The notes: a model not told the origin generated them from the sequence alone. DNA of 64,000 nucleotides from Sphingomonas hengshuiensis (GCF_000935025.1 NZ_CP010836.1:2914001-2978000), one strand, 5' to 3'; positions 33,521 to 43,390 are shown, counted from the stretch's first letter. Numbers and translations: made by a program.

Positions 33521-34822
33521 TTGGCGGGAACGAGCGGAATCTTGAGCCCTGCCGCGCGCGGATCTGCGCGGGGCGCTTTCCTCACCCCCGCCTATCGCTG
33601 GGGCTTCATGCTGGTCGTCAGCCTGTTTTTCCTCTGGGCGCTCGCCAATAATTTCAACGACATCCTGATCCGCCAGTTCCAGAAGTCGCTCGGGCTGAAC
33701 CGCGCCCAGGCGGGCTTCATCCAGTTCGTCTTCTATATCGGCTATTTCGTCGTCGCGATGCCCGCCGGGCTGCTGATGCGGCGCTGGGGGTATAAGGCGG
33801 GCATCCTCACCGGGCTCGGGCTCTATGCCGCTGGCGCGCTGCTCTTCTACCCCGCATCGATCGCGATGAGCTTCGGCATGTTCCTGTTCGCGCTGTTCGT
33901 GATCGCGGCGGGCGCCGCCTGTCTGGAGACTACCGCCAATGCCTATACCGGCGCGTTCGGCGATCCCGGCACGGCGGTCCAGCGGCTCAACCTGGCACAA
34001 GCGTTCAACGGCCTCGGCGCCTGTATCGCGCCGGTCATCGGCGGGCTGCTGATCTTCTCGGGCGTCGAGCATTCGGACACGACGCTCGCGGGCATGAGCG
34101 AGGCGCAACTTGCCGCCTATCGCGCCGCCGAAGCGACGACGGTCCAGCTTCCCTATCTCCTGCTCGCGGGCGCCGCGCTGCTGGTCGCCGCGGCGGTCGC
34201 GGTGACACGCCTGCCGGAGGGCCGCACCCACAGCGACACGCCGCTTCGCACCCAATTCGCCACGCTGCTCCGCCATCGCCCGCTCACCGGCGCGGTGGTC
34301 GCGCAGTTCTTCTATGTCGGTGCACAGGTCGGCATCTGGAGCTATTTCATCGATTTCGTGAAGGACGTCGCGCCGCAAGTCTCCGAACGCAACGCGGCGT
34401 ACCTGCTCTCGACCAGCCTGGTGCTGTTCATGATCGGGCGCTTCACCGGAACCGCGGTGATGTCGCGCATCCGCCCGACGACGTTGCTCGGCGCCTATGC
34501 GGTCGCCAACGTCGCGCTCTGTGCAATCGCTGCCACCGGCGCCGGCTGGCCGGCGATCGGCGCGCTGATGCTCAGCAGCTTCTTCATGTCGATCATGTTC
34601 CCGACGATCTTCGCACTCGGGGTCGACGGCCTCGATACCGCGCGCCCGCTGGGCTCGTCGTGCATCATCATGGCAATCATCGGCGGCGCGCTCTTTCCGC
34701 CGCTGATGGGGCTGGTCGCGGTAGCGACCGGCGGGGTGCCCGCCGCGCTGCTGCTCCCGCTGCTCTGCTTCGCGATCATCGCCGCCTATGCCTGGCGGGC
34801 GCGCCGCGCAATCGCGGCATGA
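33521..34822 (+). CDS. FucP-type MFS sugar permease
   Basis: A 433-residue inner-membrane H+/sugar symporter of the fucose/glucose/galactose permease branch: FFLWALANNFNDILIRQFQ in helix 1, LETTANAYTGAFG, RLNLAQAFNGLGA and FPTIFALGVDGL are characteristic. The frame is open to 33359, but that region contains a terminator. The TTG at 33521 follows GAGGAG and starts just before the membrane part, so it is preferred. Its stop codon overlaps the GH31 start (ATGA), so permease and GH31 are coupled; imported sugar is probably xylose, glucose or fucose released by such enzymes. Confidence 0.85.
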   Translation: MAGTSGILSPAARGSARGAFLTPAYRWGFMLVVSLFFLWALANNFNDILIRQFQKSLGLNRAQAGFIQFVFYIGYFVVAMPAGLLMRRWGYKAGILTGLGLYAAGALLFYPASIAMSFGMFLFALFVIAAGAACLETTANAYTGAFGDPGTAVQRLNLAQAFNGLGACIAPVIGGLLIFSGVEHSDTTLAGMSEAQLAAYRAAEATTVQLPYLLLAGAALLVAAAVAVTRLPEGRTHSDTPLRTQFATLLRHRPLTGAVVAQFFYVGAQVGIWSYFIDFVKDVAPQVSERNAAYLLSTSLVLFMIGRFTGTAVMSRIRPTTLLGAYAVANVALCAIAATGAGWPAIGALMLSSFFMSIMFPTIFALGVDGLDTARPLGSSCIIMAIIGGALFPPLMGLVAVATGGVPAALLLPLLCFAIIAAYAWRARRAIAA

Positions 34823-37407
34823 TCACCCGCCGCCAGACATTGCTCGCCGGTGCCGCCGCCCTCGGCGCCAGCGCAGTCGGCGCGCCCATCGCCCGCGCGG
34901 CACCGCCCCGCCGCGCCGATCTCACCATCCCCTTGCCCGATGGCGTGCTCGAGTTGTTCGCGCTCAGCGACCGCGCCGTCCGCGTCCGCTTCGCCCCGCG
35001 CGCATCGCTCACTTTGCCCGACAGCACGATGCTGCAACCGATCGTCTCGCCGCCCAAGCCCCGCATCGCCGAGCGCGACGGCACCACCCGCCTCACGCTC
35101 CCCGGAATCGCCTGCGAATGGTCCCCCGGCACCGGCTGCCTCAGCTTCCGCGACGCCACGGGCCGCCTGTTGCTCCAGGAGGCGCCCGGCACCCGCCGCC
35201 TCGCCCCCGTGCCGCTCGGCCTGTCCGTCGAACAGGGCTTCGCCTCGCCGCCCGACGAGCACCTCTTCGGCACCGGCTGTTTCCAGGACGGCCACCTCAA
35301 CCTGCGCACCCTGCCCCGCCGCCTGACTCAGGTGAACACCCAGATCAGCCTGCCCTTCCTGCTCTCCAGCAAGGGCTATGGCCTGCTCTGGCACAATCGC
35401 GGCATGAGCGAGCTCAACCCGCCCGGCACCATCGTCCCGCTGGCCAAGGCAGCGGCGGGCGCCGAAGCCAGCGCCGACGTCACCACCGCCACCGGCAACG
35501 CCCGCGTCGCCCGGCGGGAGGCGCGGTTCGAGACCGAGTTCATCACCACCCGCGCCGGTCGCCACGCCTTCCTGCTCGACATCGGCAAGAAGATGGCGTC
35601 GCGCCACCATGTCGAGATCGACGGCAAGCTGGTCAGCGACCACAGCAACCTCTGGCTCCCCCCCACCACCAGCTTCTTCGCCGATCTGGAGCCGGGCACG
35701 CACCGGGTCCGGGTCCTCGCCAATGCCGACGACGCCCCGACGCTGGCATTCGGCCCGGCGATCGACACGACGGTCTGGCGCTCGCCCGTCGCGGAGGCGA
35801 TCGACTATGTCGTGATCGCCGGGCCCTCCTCCGCCGAAATCCTCTCCGGCTATCGCGGCCTGATCGGCGCCACGCCGATGATGCCGCTCTGGGCGCTCGG
35901 CTATATCCATTGCCGCGAGCGCTTCCATTCGTCCGACGAAATCCTCGCCACCGCCCGCGAATTCCGCGCCCGCCGCCTGCCCGTCGATATGATGGTACAG
36001 GACTGGCAATATTGGGGAAAATATGGCTGGAACGCGATGCGCTTCGACGAGGCGCACTATCCCGATCCCGCCGCGCTCGTCCGCGACCTGCACGGCATCG
36101 ACATGCGGCTGATGCTGTCGGTCTGGTCGAAGGTTTCGCGCGACACCGACCTGGGCAAGCAGGTTGCGGCGCGCAACTTCTACATCCCCGACACCGACTG
36201 GGTCGATTTCTTCAACCCGGACGCCGCCGCCTTCTACGCCGACAACCAGAATCGCCGCCTCGGCGCGCTTGGCATCGACGCCTGGTGGCAGGACGCGACC
36301 GAGCCCGAGAATGACGATCTCGTCGGGCGCCAGACCGCCGCCGGCCCCGGCGAGCGCGTGCGGATCGAATATCCGCTCCACGTCTCACGCACCGTGTACG
36401 ATGCCCAGCGCCGCGCCTTTCCCGATCGCCGCGTGATGATCCTCACCCGATCGGCCTTTCCGGGGCAGCAACGCTATGGCGCCGCCACATGGTCGGGCGA
36501 CATCGGCAATGACTGGGAAACGCTGCGGCGCCAGATCCCCGCCGGGCTCAACATGGCCGCGGCGGGCTATGCGTGGTGGACGGTCGATGCCGGCGGCTTC
36601 TTCCGCCCAGGGCCCGGCCAGTACACCGACACCGCCTATCACGAACGCTTCCTGCGCTGGTTCCAATACGCGACCTTCCTGCCGCTTCAGCGCGTCCATG
36701 GCTATATGACCGACACCGAATTCTGGCGCTATGGCGAGACGGTGGAGCGCGTCGCGCGCGACTATCTCGATCTGCGCTACCGGATGCTGCCCTACACCTA
36801 TTCGCTCGCGGCGGAGGCCAGCGCCACGGGAATGCCGCTGATCCGCCCGCTGCTCTTCGACTTCGCCGATGACGCGACGGCGCTGGGTCAGACCCACAGC
36901 TATATGTTCGGCCCCGCCTTCCACGTCGCCCCCGTGCTCGAAGCCGGGGCGGCGACATGGCCGGTGTACCTGCCCCGCACCCCCGGCGGCTGGCACGACT
37001 TCTGGACCGGCGAGCACCGCGAGGGCGGGCGCACCCATACCGTCCCCGCCCCGCTCGATCGCATCCCGCTCCATGTCCGCGCGGGCAGCATCGTCGCGCT
37101 GGGCGCGGTCCGCCAATCGACGGTGGGGGCACCGGGGCAGGACCTCGAACTGCGCATCTATCCGGGCGCCGACGGGCAGACCGCGCTCTACGAGGATGAC
37201 GGGCTGACCTATGACTATGAGACACGCGGCTCGGCCCGCATCGCGCTCGACTGGGACGATGCCCGCGGCGAACTGACCATCGGGCGGCGCGCGGGCGCCT
37301 ATCGCGGGATGCCGCCAACCCGGACAATCCAGGTGCGGCGGATGGGCACGCCCGGCCCGGCGCAGCAGATCGTCTATGCGGGCAGGACGGTCCGGGTACG
37401 GGTATAG
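34819..37407 (+). CDS. GH31-family enzyme (alpha-xylosidase-like), predicted Tat-exported
   Basis: An 862-residue retaining hydrolase. The leader ITRRQTLLAGAAALGAS is twin-arginine-like. The N-terminal beta domain contains an insertion (about residues 230-320, with RHHVEIDGKLV and PGTHRVRVLAN) resembling the PA14-type insert of the Cellvibrio alpha-xylosidase. In the barrel the nucleophile is D492 in WWQDATEPE and the acid/base is D561 in WSGDIGNDW. Removal of alpha-xylose from xyloglucan oligosaccharides is the best guess; alpha-glucosidase activity is possible. Its ATG overlaps the permease stop codon by four bases. Confidence 0.88.
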   Translation: MITRRQTLLAGAAALGASAVGAPIARAAPPRRADLTIPLPDGVLELFALSDRAVRVRFAPRASLTLPDSTMLQPIVSPPKPRIAERDGTTRLTLPGIACEWSPGTGCLSFRDATGRLLLQEAPGTRRLAPVPLGLSVEQGFASPPDEHLFGTGCFQDGHLNLRTLPRRLTQVNTQISLPFLLSSKGYGLLWHNRGMSELNPPGTIVPLAKAAAGAEASADVTTATGNARVARREARFETEFITTRAGRHAFLLDIGKKMASRHHVEIDGKLVSDHSNLWLPPTTSFFADLEPGTHRVRVLANADDAPTLAFGPAIDTTVWRSPVAEAIDYVVIAGPSSAEILSGYRGLIGATPMMPLWALGYIHCRERFHSSDEILATAREFRARRLPVDMMVQDWQYWGKYGWNAMRFDEAHYPDPAALVRDLHGIDMRLMLSVWSKVSRDTDLGKQVAARNFYIPDTDWVDFFNPDAAAFYADNQNRRLGALGIDAWWQDATEPENDDLVGRQTAAGPGERVRIEYPLHVSRTVYDAQRRAFPDRRVMILTRSAFPGQQRYGAATWSGDIGNDWETLRRQIPAGLNMAAAGYAWWTVDAGGFFRPGPGQYTDTAYHERFLRWFQYATFLPLQRVHGYMTDTEFWRYGETVERVARDYLDLRYRMLPYTYSLAAEASATGMPLIRPLLFDFADDATALGQTHSYMFGPAFHVAPVLEAGAATWPVYLPRTPGGWHDFWTGEHREGGRTHTVPAPLDRIPLHVRAGSIVALGAVRQSTVGAPGQDLELRIYPGADGQTALYEDDGLTYDYETRGSARIALDWDDARGELTIGRRAGAYRGMPPTRTIQVRRMGTPGPAQQIVYAGRTVRVRV

Positions 37408-37440
37408 CCATTCATGGCAAGGGCCGCTTGACCCGATAAC

Positions 37441-37454
37441 TTGTCGGACTATTG
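37441..37454 (+). promoter_or_regulatory. TTGTCGGACTATTG motif, FadR/FCD-type operator candidate (A)
   Basis: TTGTCGGACTA fits the FadR-subfamily pattern TNGTNNNACNA exactly. It lies 52 bp upstream of the GH127 start, with a second TTGTCGG beginning at 37452. One of four related sites at 37, 42, 48 and 61 kb. Confidence 0.6.
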
Positions 37455-37506
37455 TCGGCGGCACGGGAGCACGGTCGAACGTAGCGTCCGGATTTGGGAG
37501 GTAGGG

Positions 37507-39840
37507 GTGAAGGGCTTCGTGGCGTCACGGCGCGCGTTCGTGGCAGGGACCAGCGCGCTGGCAATTGGTGGCGCTACCGGGGCGCCGCTGTGGGGCGCGG
37601 AAACGCCCGCACGCGTCCAGCCTGTCCCCTCGCGCCACGTTCGGCTGAAACCGTCGATCTTCGCCGATTCGCTCGCCGCCAATCGCCGCTACCTGCTGTC
37701 GCTCGATCCGCTGCGCCTGCTCCACAATTTCTACGCGTCCGCCGGCCTGCCGACGCGCGGCGAGCGCTATGGCGGGTGGGAGAGCGACGGGATCGCGGGC
37801 CACACGCTCGGCCATTGGATGAGCGCGGCCTCGCTGATCATCGCGCATGACGGCGACCCGCAATTATCCGCCAAACTCGATCTCGCACTAACCGAAATGG
37901 CGCGCATCCAGCAGGCGCACGGCGACGGCTATCTCGGCGGCACCACCGTCCCGCGCCAGGGCAAGAGCGCCGACGGCAAGATCGTGTTCGAGGAGGTTCG
38001 CCGCGGCGACATCCGCACGCGCGGCTGGGACCTCAATGGCGCATGGGTGCCCGTCTACACCTGGCACAAGATCATGGCGGGGCTGATCGCCGCGCACGGC
38101 ATCGGGAACGCCCGCGCGCTGCCGATCCTGCTCGGCACCGCCGACTATTTCGGTCGCATCATCGAAGGGCTCAGCGACGCGCAGGTGCAGGAATTGCTCC
38201 ACGCCGAACATGGCGGGATCAACGAAGCCTATGCCGAAACCTATGCGATCACCGGCAACCCGCGCTGGCTCCGCATCGCCGAGCGGCTGCACCACCGCGA
38301 GGTCCTCGATCCGCTGACCGGACAGCAGGACAAGCTCGCCGGGCTCCACGCGAATACCCAGATTCCCAAGCTGGTCGGGCTGGCGCGGCTGCACGAACTG
38401 ACCGGCAATCCCGCGCATGCGACGGCGGCGCGCTTCTTCCACGATCGCGTCGTCCATCACCACAGCTATGTGATCGGCGGCAATTCGGAACGCGAGCATT
38501 TCGGCCCGCCCGACCAGCTCGCCGACCGGCTGAGCACCGCGACGTGCGAAGCGTGCAACAGCTACAACATGCTCAAACTGACCCGGCACCTCTATGGCTG
38601 GTCACCGCACGGTGACTTGTTCGACTATTATGAGCGCGTCCAGCTCAACCACATGATGGCGCACCAGCGCCCCGACACCGGCCAGTTCGTCTATTTCATG
38701 CCGCTGGAGACGGGCGCGCGGCGGGCCTATTCGGCGCCGGAGAACAGTTTCTGGTGCTGCGTCGGCTCGGGGATGGAGAGCCATGCCAAGCACGCTGATT
38801 CGATCTTTTGGCACGATAAATTAACGCTTTACGTCAATCTCTTCATACCCTCGCAGCTCGCCTGGCGCGAACGCGGGCTGACCCTCGATCTCGACACCGC
38901 CTACCCCATGGACGGGGAGATCGCGCTGTCGGTAAAGGCCGCCCCCCGCACCGCCACCGGCATCGCGCTGCGCATCCCTGCGTGGGCGACGTTCGCCACG
39001 TTCCACCTGAACGGCACGCCGATCGATCCCCCCCGCCGCGACGGCTATGCGATGCTCCACCGCCGCTGGCAGGCGGGCGATCGCATCACGCTGTCGCTGC
39101 CGATGACCCTGCGCAGCGAGCCGCTGCCCGGCGATCCCGCGACCGTCGCCTTCCTCAGCGGCCCGCTGGTCCTGGCGGGCGATCTCGGGCCGGATGCGAC
39201 CGCGTTCACCGGCACCCCGCCCGCGTTGCTGGCACAGGGCAATCCGGAGGGTACGCTGCGCGCCCAGCCCGGCGCGCACCGCTATCAACTGGCGCCGGTG
39301 CTCGGCCCCGCGGTCGAGCTGAGCCCGTTCTACGCGATGTACGATCGCCGGACGGCGGTCTATTTCAAGACCTTCACCGAGGCACGCTGGGCGGCGGACA
39401 AGGACGCCTATCTCGCCGCCGAGGCCGAACGCGCCGATCTCGTCCGCCGCACGATCGACATCTTCCATATCGGCGAGATGCAGCCCGAGCGCGACCACGC
39501 GCTGACCGCGACCGGCGGCGCCCCCGGCGAATTCTATGGCCGCAAGTCGCGCCGCCTCCCCGCCGGGCAGAGCCTGCGCTTCCGCATCGCGCGCCGCGCG
39601 GGGCCGTCAGTGCTCCAGATCACCTATTGGGGCGACGATATCGATCGCGTCGCAGAGATCAGCGCCGACGGCACCCCGATCGCCACCGAACGCCGCGCCG
39701 GGCCGAAGCGCAGCGACTGGGTCGTCCGCGACTATCCGCTACCGCCGACCACCACGGCCTCATCCGAAATCGCCATCCGCGCGCTGCAAGGCGACAGCGT
39801 CCTCTACGGCGTGCGCGTCATCGCGACGCCCGCCCCCTGA
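37507..39840 (+). CDS. GH127-family beta-L-arabinofuranosidase, predicted Tat-exported
   Basis: A 777-residue enzyme that removes beta-linked L-arabinofuranose, as found in extensin-type glycoproteins and some pectin side chains. The leader has twin arginines (VASRRAFVAGTSA). The (alpha/alpha)6 barrel shows WELNGAWVP-like GWDLNGAWVPVYTWHK, then the metal/catalytic residues E348 and C350 in ATCEACNSYNM and C417-C418 in FWCCVGSGMESH, matching the Glu-Cys3 zinc site with Cys nucleophile of Bifidobacterium HypBA1. GTG at 37507 follows GGGAGG. It is 21 bp upstream of GH51, so the pair attacks beta- and alpha-arabinofuranosides. Confidence 0.9.
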   Translation: MKGFVASRRAFVAGTSALAIGGATGAPLWGAETPARVQPVPSRHVRLKPSIFADSLAANRRYLLSLDPLRLLHNFYASAGLPTRGERYGGWESDGIAGHTLGHWMSAASLIIAHDGDPQLSAKLDLALTEMARIQQAHGDGYLGGTTVPRQGKSADGKIVFEEVRRGDIRTRGWDLNGAWVPVYTWHKIMAGLIAAHGIGNARALPILLGTADYFGRIIEGLSDAQVQELLHAEHGGINEAYAETYAITGNPRWLRIAERLHHREVLDPLTGQQDKLAGLHANTQIPKLVGLARLHELTGNPAHATAARFFHDRVVHHHSYVIGGNSEREHFGPPDQLADRLSTATCEACNSYNMLKLTRHLYGWSPHGDLFDYYERVQLNHMMAHQRPDTGQFVYFMPLETGARRAYSAPENSFWCCVGSGMESHAKHADSIFWHDKLTLYVNLFIPSQLAWRERGLTLDLDTAYPMDGEIALSVKAAPRTATGIALRIPAWATFATFHLNGTPIDPPRRDGYAMLHRRWQAGDRITLSLPMTLRSEPLPGDPATVAFLSGPLVLAGDLGPDATAFTGTPPALLAQGNPEGTLRAQPGAHRYQLAPVLGPAVELSPFYAMYDRRTAVYFKTFTEARWAADKDAYLAAEAERADLVRRTIDIFHIGEMQPERDHALTATGGAPGEFYGRKSRRLPAGQSLRFRIARRAGPSVLQITYWGDDIDRVAEISADGTPIATERRAGPKRSDWVVRDYPLPPTTTASSEIAIRALQGDSVLYGVRVIATPAP

Positions 39841-39861
39841 TCCCAAGCCCGGAGACACTCT

Positions 39862-41451
39862 ATGCAACGATCCCGCCCCCTGACCGCAGCCTTGCTGCTC
39901 CTCCTAGCCTCGGCAGCGCCGATCGCTGCCCATGCCCAGAGCAATGCGCCGGTCGCGATGACCATCGACGCCGGCAAGCCCGGCCCGAAGATCGATCGCA
40001 ACATCTTCGGCCAGTTCGCCGAACATCTGGGCACCGGCATCTATGGCGGCGTGTGGGTGGGCAAGGATTCGCCGATCCCCAATGTGCGCGGCATCCGCAA
40101 GGATGTGGTCGCTGCGCTGCGCGCGATCCGCGTGCCCAATGTCCGCTGGCCCGGCGGCTGCTTCGCCGACGAATATCACTGGCGCCACGGCATCGGCCCG
40201 GCGGAGAAGCGGCACAACACGATCAATTCCAACTGGGGCGACTCGGTCGAGCCCAACAGCTTCGGCACCGACGAGTTCTTCGATTTCGTCGACCAGATCG
40301 GCAGCGAGGCCTATGTCTCGGTCAATGTCGGATCGGGCACCGTCCAGGAGGCTGCCGACTGGATGGCCTATATGACCGCCGATCCCACCACGACGGCAGG
40401 CAAGGAACGCGCCGCCAATGGCCATCCCGCGCCGTACAAGGTCAAATATCTCGGCATCGGCAACGAAGCCTGGGGCTGTGGCGGGTCGATGACCCCGGAC
40501 CATTATGTCGACACGATGAAGCCGTTCGCCCGCTTCACCCGCAACTTCAACCCCGCCCAGACCGGCGCCGAGACGATGCAGCGCATCGCAGTCGGCCCGG
40601 ATGGCGAGGATACCGGCTACACCGAAGCCGTGATGAAGGCGTATAAGGGCCACAACTGGGCCTGGAGCATCGAGGGGCTGTCGCTCCACAGCTACACCAC
40701 CGCCGGCTGGCCGCCCTCCTATGCCAGCGAGAATTTCGACGAAGGCGCCTATGCCCGGCTGGTCAAGGCCACCTATGCGATGGACGGCATGATCACCAAG
40801 CATTCGGCGATCATGGACAAATATGATCCCGAAAAGAAAGTGCCGCTCGTCGTCGACGAATGGGGCGTCTGGCTGAAGCCCACGGCGGGCACCAATCCCG
40901 GCTTCCTCCAGCAGCAGAATTCGATGCGCGACGCGATCATCGCGGCGGTCAACGTCAACATCTTCGCCCGCCATGCCGATCGCGTCCGGATGACCAACAT
41001 CGCGCAAATGATCAACGTCCTCCAGGCGATGATCCTGACCGACAAGGACAAGATGGTACTGACCCCGACCTATCACGTGTTCAAGATGTACCTGCCGTTC
41101 CAGGACGCGACCTTCGTGCCCGCCACCTTCGACGCCGGCACCTATAAGGAAGGCGATGTGACGCTGCCCCGCATCGACGCGATCGCCGCGCGCGATACCG
41201 GCGGCAAGCTGTGGATCGCCGTCACCAACCTCGATCCGCGCAACCCGGCGCAGGTCCGGGCGTCGGTTGCGGGGGTGAAGCTGCGCTCGGTCTCGGGCCA
41301 GCTGCTCACCGCGCCGCGGGTCGACAGCGTCAACAGCTTCGCGGCACCCAATGCGGTGGCGCCAAAGCCCTATTCGGCAAAGGCATCGGGCGACGGCATC
41401 ACGCTGGAAGTGCCCGCCAAATCGGTCCTGGTCGTCCAGGTCGAGTCCTGA
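39862..41451 (+). CDS. GH51-family alpha-N-arabinofuranosidase, secreted
   Basis: A 529-residue retaining enzyme that releases L-arabinose from alpha-linked arabinofuranosides. A Sec signal (1-25) is followed by the GH51 pattern NIFGQFAEHLG, VRWPGGCFADEYHW, the acid/base E202 in GIGNEAWGCGG and the nucleophile E333 in VVDEWGVW, then a C-terminal beta-sandwich. Many GH51 enzymes are cytoplasmic; this one is exported. It follows GH127 by 21 bp and is controlled from the same upstream region. A perfect 12-bp hairpin ends the unit. Confidence 0.92.
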   Translation: MQRSRPLTAALLLLLASAAPIAAHAQSNAPVAMTIDAGKPGPKIDRNIFGQFAEHLGTGIYGGVWVGKDSPIPNVRGIRKDVVAALRAIRVPNVRWPGGCFADEYHWRHGIGPAEKRHNTINSNWGDSVEPNSFGTDEFFDFVDQIGSEAYVSVNVGSGTVQEAADWMAYMTADPTTTAGKERAANGHPAPYKVKYLGIGNEAWGCGGSMTPDHYVDTMKPFARFTRNFNPAQTGAETMQRIAVGPDGEDTGYTEAVMKAYKGHNWAWSIEGLSLHSYTTAGWPPSYASENFDEGAYARLVKATYAMDGMITKHSAIMDKYDPEKKVPLVVDEWGVWLKPTAGTNPGFLQQQNSMRDAIIAAVNVNIFARHADRVRMTNIAQMINVLQAMILTDKDKMVLTPTYHVFKMYLPFQDATFVPATFDAGTYKEGDVTLPRIDAIAARDTGGKLWIAVTNLDPRNPAQVRASVAGVKLRSVSGQLLTAPRVDSVNSFAAPNAVAPKPYSAKASGDGITLEVPAKSVLVVQVES

Positions 41452-41459
41452 TGCGCCCT

Positions 41460-41489
41460 GCCCGGGATGGCGCCACTGCCATCCCGGGC
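41460..41489. terminator. bidirectional hairpin terminator
   Basis: A perfect 12-bp stem (41460-41471 with 41478-41489) with a 6-base loop lies between the convergent GH51 and AraD1-type genes. Confidence 0.65.
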
Positions 41490-41496
41490 ATCGCTC

Positions 41497-42489
41497 TCAG
41501 AGCTGGCCCACCGCAACCGGCTCGGGCGCGCTGCGCACCAGCGGATTGCGCAACGGCAGCGTGAACGGCGCCGCCTCGATCTCGAACACATCGCCCTCCT
41601 GCGTCCGCACCCCGTCGCTGAACGACAAAGTCGCAGTCCCGAAGAAATGGACATGGATGTCGCCGGGAATGCGGAACAACGGATATTTGAAGTGGTGATG
41701 CTCGAGGTTGGCGAGGCTGTGCGACATGTTCGCCTCGCCCGACAGGAACGGCTTTTCCCAGAGCACCGCGCCCTCGCGCCGGATGCGGCTGGTGCCGCGC
41801 ACGTCCTCGGGCGGCGTTCCGACCAGCAGCTCGGGGCCTAAAGCCGCCTGGCGCAGCTTCGAATGCGCCAGCCACAGATAATTGTGCCGCTCGGTCACAT
41901 GGTCGCTGAACTCGTTGGCAAGGCACAGCCCCAGCCGGTGCGGGGTACCGTCCGGCCCGATCAGATAGATGCCCGCCAGCTCGGGCTCCTCGCCGCCATC
42001 CTGCGCGAAGGCGGGCATCGCGAGCGGCGCGTCGGGACCGATCAAATGCGTGCCATTGCCCTTGTAGAACCATTCCGGCTGCTGGCCGACATCGCCGGGC
42101 GCGGGCTTGCCGCCCTCGACGCCCTCGAGGAACATCCGCATCGAATCGGTCTGGTGCGCGGCGGCGGCGGCGTCGCGGTGCATCTTGTCGCGCCCCTCCG
42201 CCGAGCCGAGATGCGTCAGCCCGGTCCCGGTCAGGATCAGGTGCGCCGCGTCGGGATGGTCGATCGGCGCGAGCAGCCGCCCCGCCGCCTGCTCGGCAGC
42301 CAGGTCGACCGCCTCGTCCAGCCCAAGCGCCTCGACCGTCTCGGCAATCCCGACGCCGCGCTCGATCGCCGCCATCGCCAGTGCGCGGACACCGTCCACG
42401 CCGCGCACGAAATGCGCCTCCCCGCCCCGCGCTGCGATCACCCGGCGGGTGCCATCGGCGGCGCGATGCTGCGAAAGTCGAAAACTCAT
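41497..42489 (-). CDS. AraD1/GguC-type fumarylacetoacetate-hydrolase-fold protein, probable 2-keto-3-deoxy-L-arabinonate pathway enzyme
   Basis: A 330-residue cytoplasmic protein. The N-terminal half is family-specific (LILTGTGLTHLGSAEGRDKMH, PEWFYKGNG) and the C-terminal half has the FAH-fold GLCLANEFSDHVTE and TSRIRREGAVLWEKPF. This is the GguC/AraD1 family found in L-arabinose oxidative loci, where it is thought to act on 2-keto-3-deoxy-arabinonate or its derivative. It is divergent from a FadR-type regulator, and a TTGTCGGACTA-like site lies between them. With the IlvD/Edd dehydratase at 62556 it suggests a non-phosphorylative arabinose route. Confidence 0.82.
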   Translation of the reverse strand: MSFRLSQHRAADGTRRVIAARGGEAHFVRGVDGVRALAMAAIERGVGIAETVEALGLDEAVDLAAEQAAGRLLAPIDHPDAAHLILTGTGLTHLGSAEGRDKMHRDAAAAAHQTDSMRMFLEGVEGGKPAPGDVGQQPEWFYKGNGTHLIGPDAPLAMPAFAQDGGEEPELAGIYLIGPDGTPHRLGLCLANEFSDHVTERHNYLWLAHSKLRQAALGPELLVGTPPEDVRGTSRIRREGAVLWEKPFLSGEANMSHSLANLEHHHFKYPLFRIPGDIHVHFFGTATLSFSDGVRTQEGDVFEIEAAPFTLPLRNPLVRSAPEPVAVGQL

Positions 42490-42529
42490 GCCATGCTCTC
42501 CCGAACTGCGCGGCTCGCCGAGCCGCTCG

Positions 42530-42543
42530 ATTTAGTCCGACAT
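42530..42543 (-). promoter_or_regulatory. ATGTCGGACTAAAT motif, FadR/FCD-type operator candidate (B)
   Basis: Read on the minus strand the site is ATGTCGGACTAAAT, sharing GTCGGACTA with site A. It lies 40 bp upstream of the AraD1-type gene and 85 bp upstream of the FadR-type regulator, consistent with autoregulation. Confidence 0.55.
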
Positions 42544-42628
42544 ATCAGCCGAAATCCGAAAGGCAATCAGGCGTTGCTTGGCAAAGCGCCCCTGATAAGG
42601 GATGGTGCCACAGTGGAGGCGCATGCGC

Positions 42629-43390
42629 ATGCCGATCAAGGGGGAGGACAATCTGCCCTCCGGAGAGATTGCAATCGACCAGGTCGTCCGATCGCCCAAG
42701 GGCTCGGGCCGCCGCCTGCGCGGCGCCGTCGCGCATTATCTGGGCAGCGCGATCGTGTCCGGACGGATCGCGCCCGGCGAGCGGCTGACCGGCGAAGTCG
42801 AGAATGCCGAGGCGCTTGACGTCTCGCGCAGCGCCTATCGCGAGGCGGTGCAGGTGCTCACGGCCAAGGGGCTGGTCGAAAGCCGTCCCAAGGCGGGAAC
42901 GCGCGTGCTGCCGCGCAGCCGCTGGAACATCCTCGATCCCGCCGTGCTGGCTTGGGCGTTTTCGGGGGAGCCGGACCTGGATTTCGTCCGCGACCTGTTC
43001 GAACTGCGCGCCATCGTCGAGCCCGCCGCCGCGCGCCTCGCCGCCGAACGCCGTGACAAGACCGACATCCGCGACCTCAAGGATGCGCTGACTCGGATGC
43101 GGCGGCACACGCTCGCGACCGAGGAGGGCCGCGCCGCCGATCGCGATTTCCATGACGTGCTGCTGCGCGCCACCCACAACGCCGCGCTGATGGCGCTCAG
43201 CGCCAGCATCAGCGCCGCGGTCAACTGGACGACGCAGTTCAAACAGCGGATGCGCGCACTGCCGCGCGACCCGGTGCCCGACCATGCCCGCGTCTGCGAA
43301 GCGATCATCGCGGGCGATCCCGAACTGGCGAGCAGCGCAATGCGCACGCTGGTCGACCTCGCGTTGGACGACACGCGCACCGCGATGTGA
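42629..43390 (+). CDS. GntR/FadR-family (FCD) regulator, probable arabinose-regulon repressor
   Basis: A 253-residue regulator. The winged helix reads LGSAIVSGRIAPGERLTGEVE, then ALDVSRSAYREAVQVLTAKGLVESRPKAGTRV. The FCD domain follows with DLFELRAIVEPAAARLAAER, DRDFHDVLLRATHN and the late DHARVCEAIIAGDPE, giving the usual metal/effector His and Asp residues. ATG 42629 is 9 bp from GGAGG; ATGs at 42623 and 42602 are alternatives. It is the only FadR-type gene in the 33-64 kb part and is divergent from an arabinose-pathway gene, so it is the natural candidate to bind the TTGTCGGACTATTG-like sites. Confidence 0.88.
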   Translation: MPIKGEDNLPSGEIAIDQVVRSPKGSGRRLRGAVAHYLGSAIVSGRIAPGERLTGEVENAEALDVSRSAYREAVQVLTAKGLVESRPKAGTRVLPRSRWNILDPAVLAWAFSGEPDLDFVRDLFELRAIVEPAAARLAAERRDKTDIRDLKDALTRMRRHTLATEEGRAADRDFHDVLLRATHNAALMALSASISAAVNWTTQFKQRMRALPRDPVPDHARVCEAIIAGDPELASSAMRTLVDLALDDTRTAM

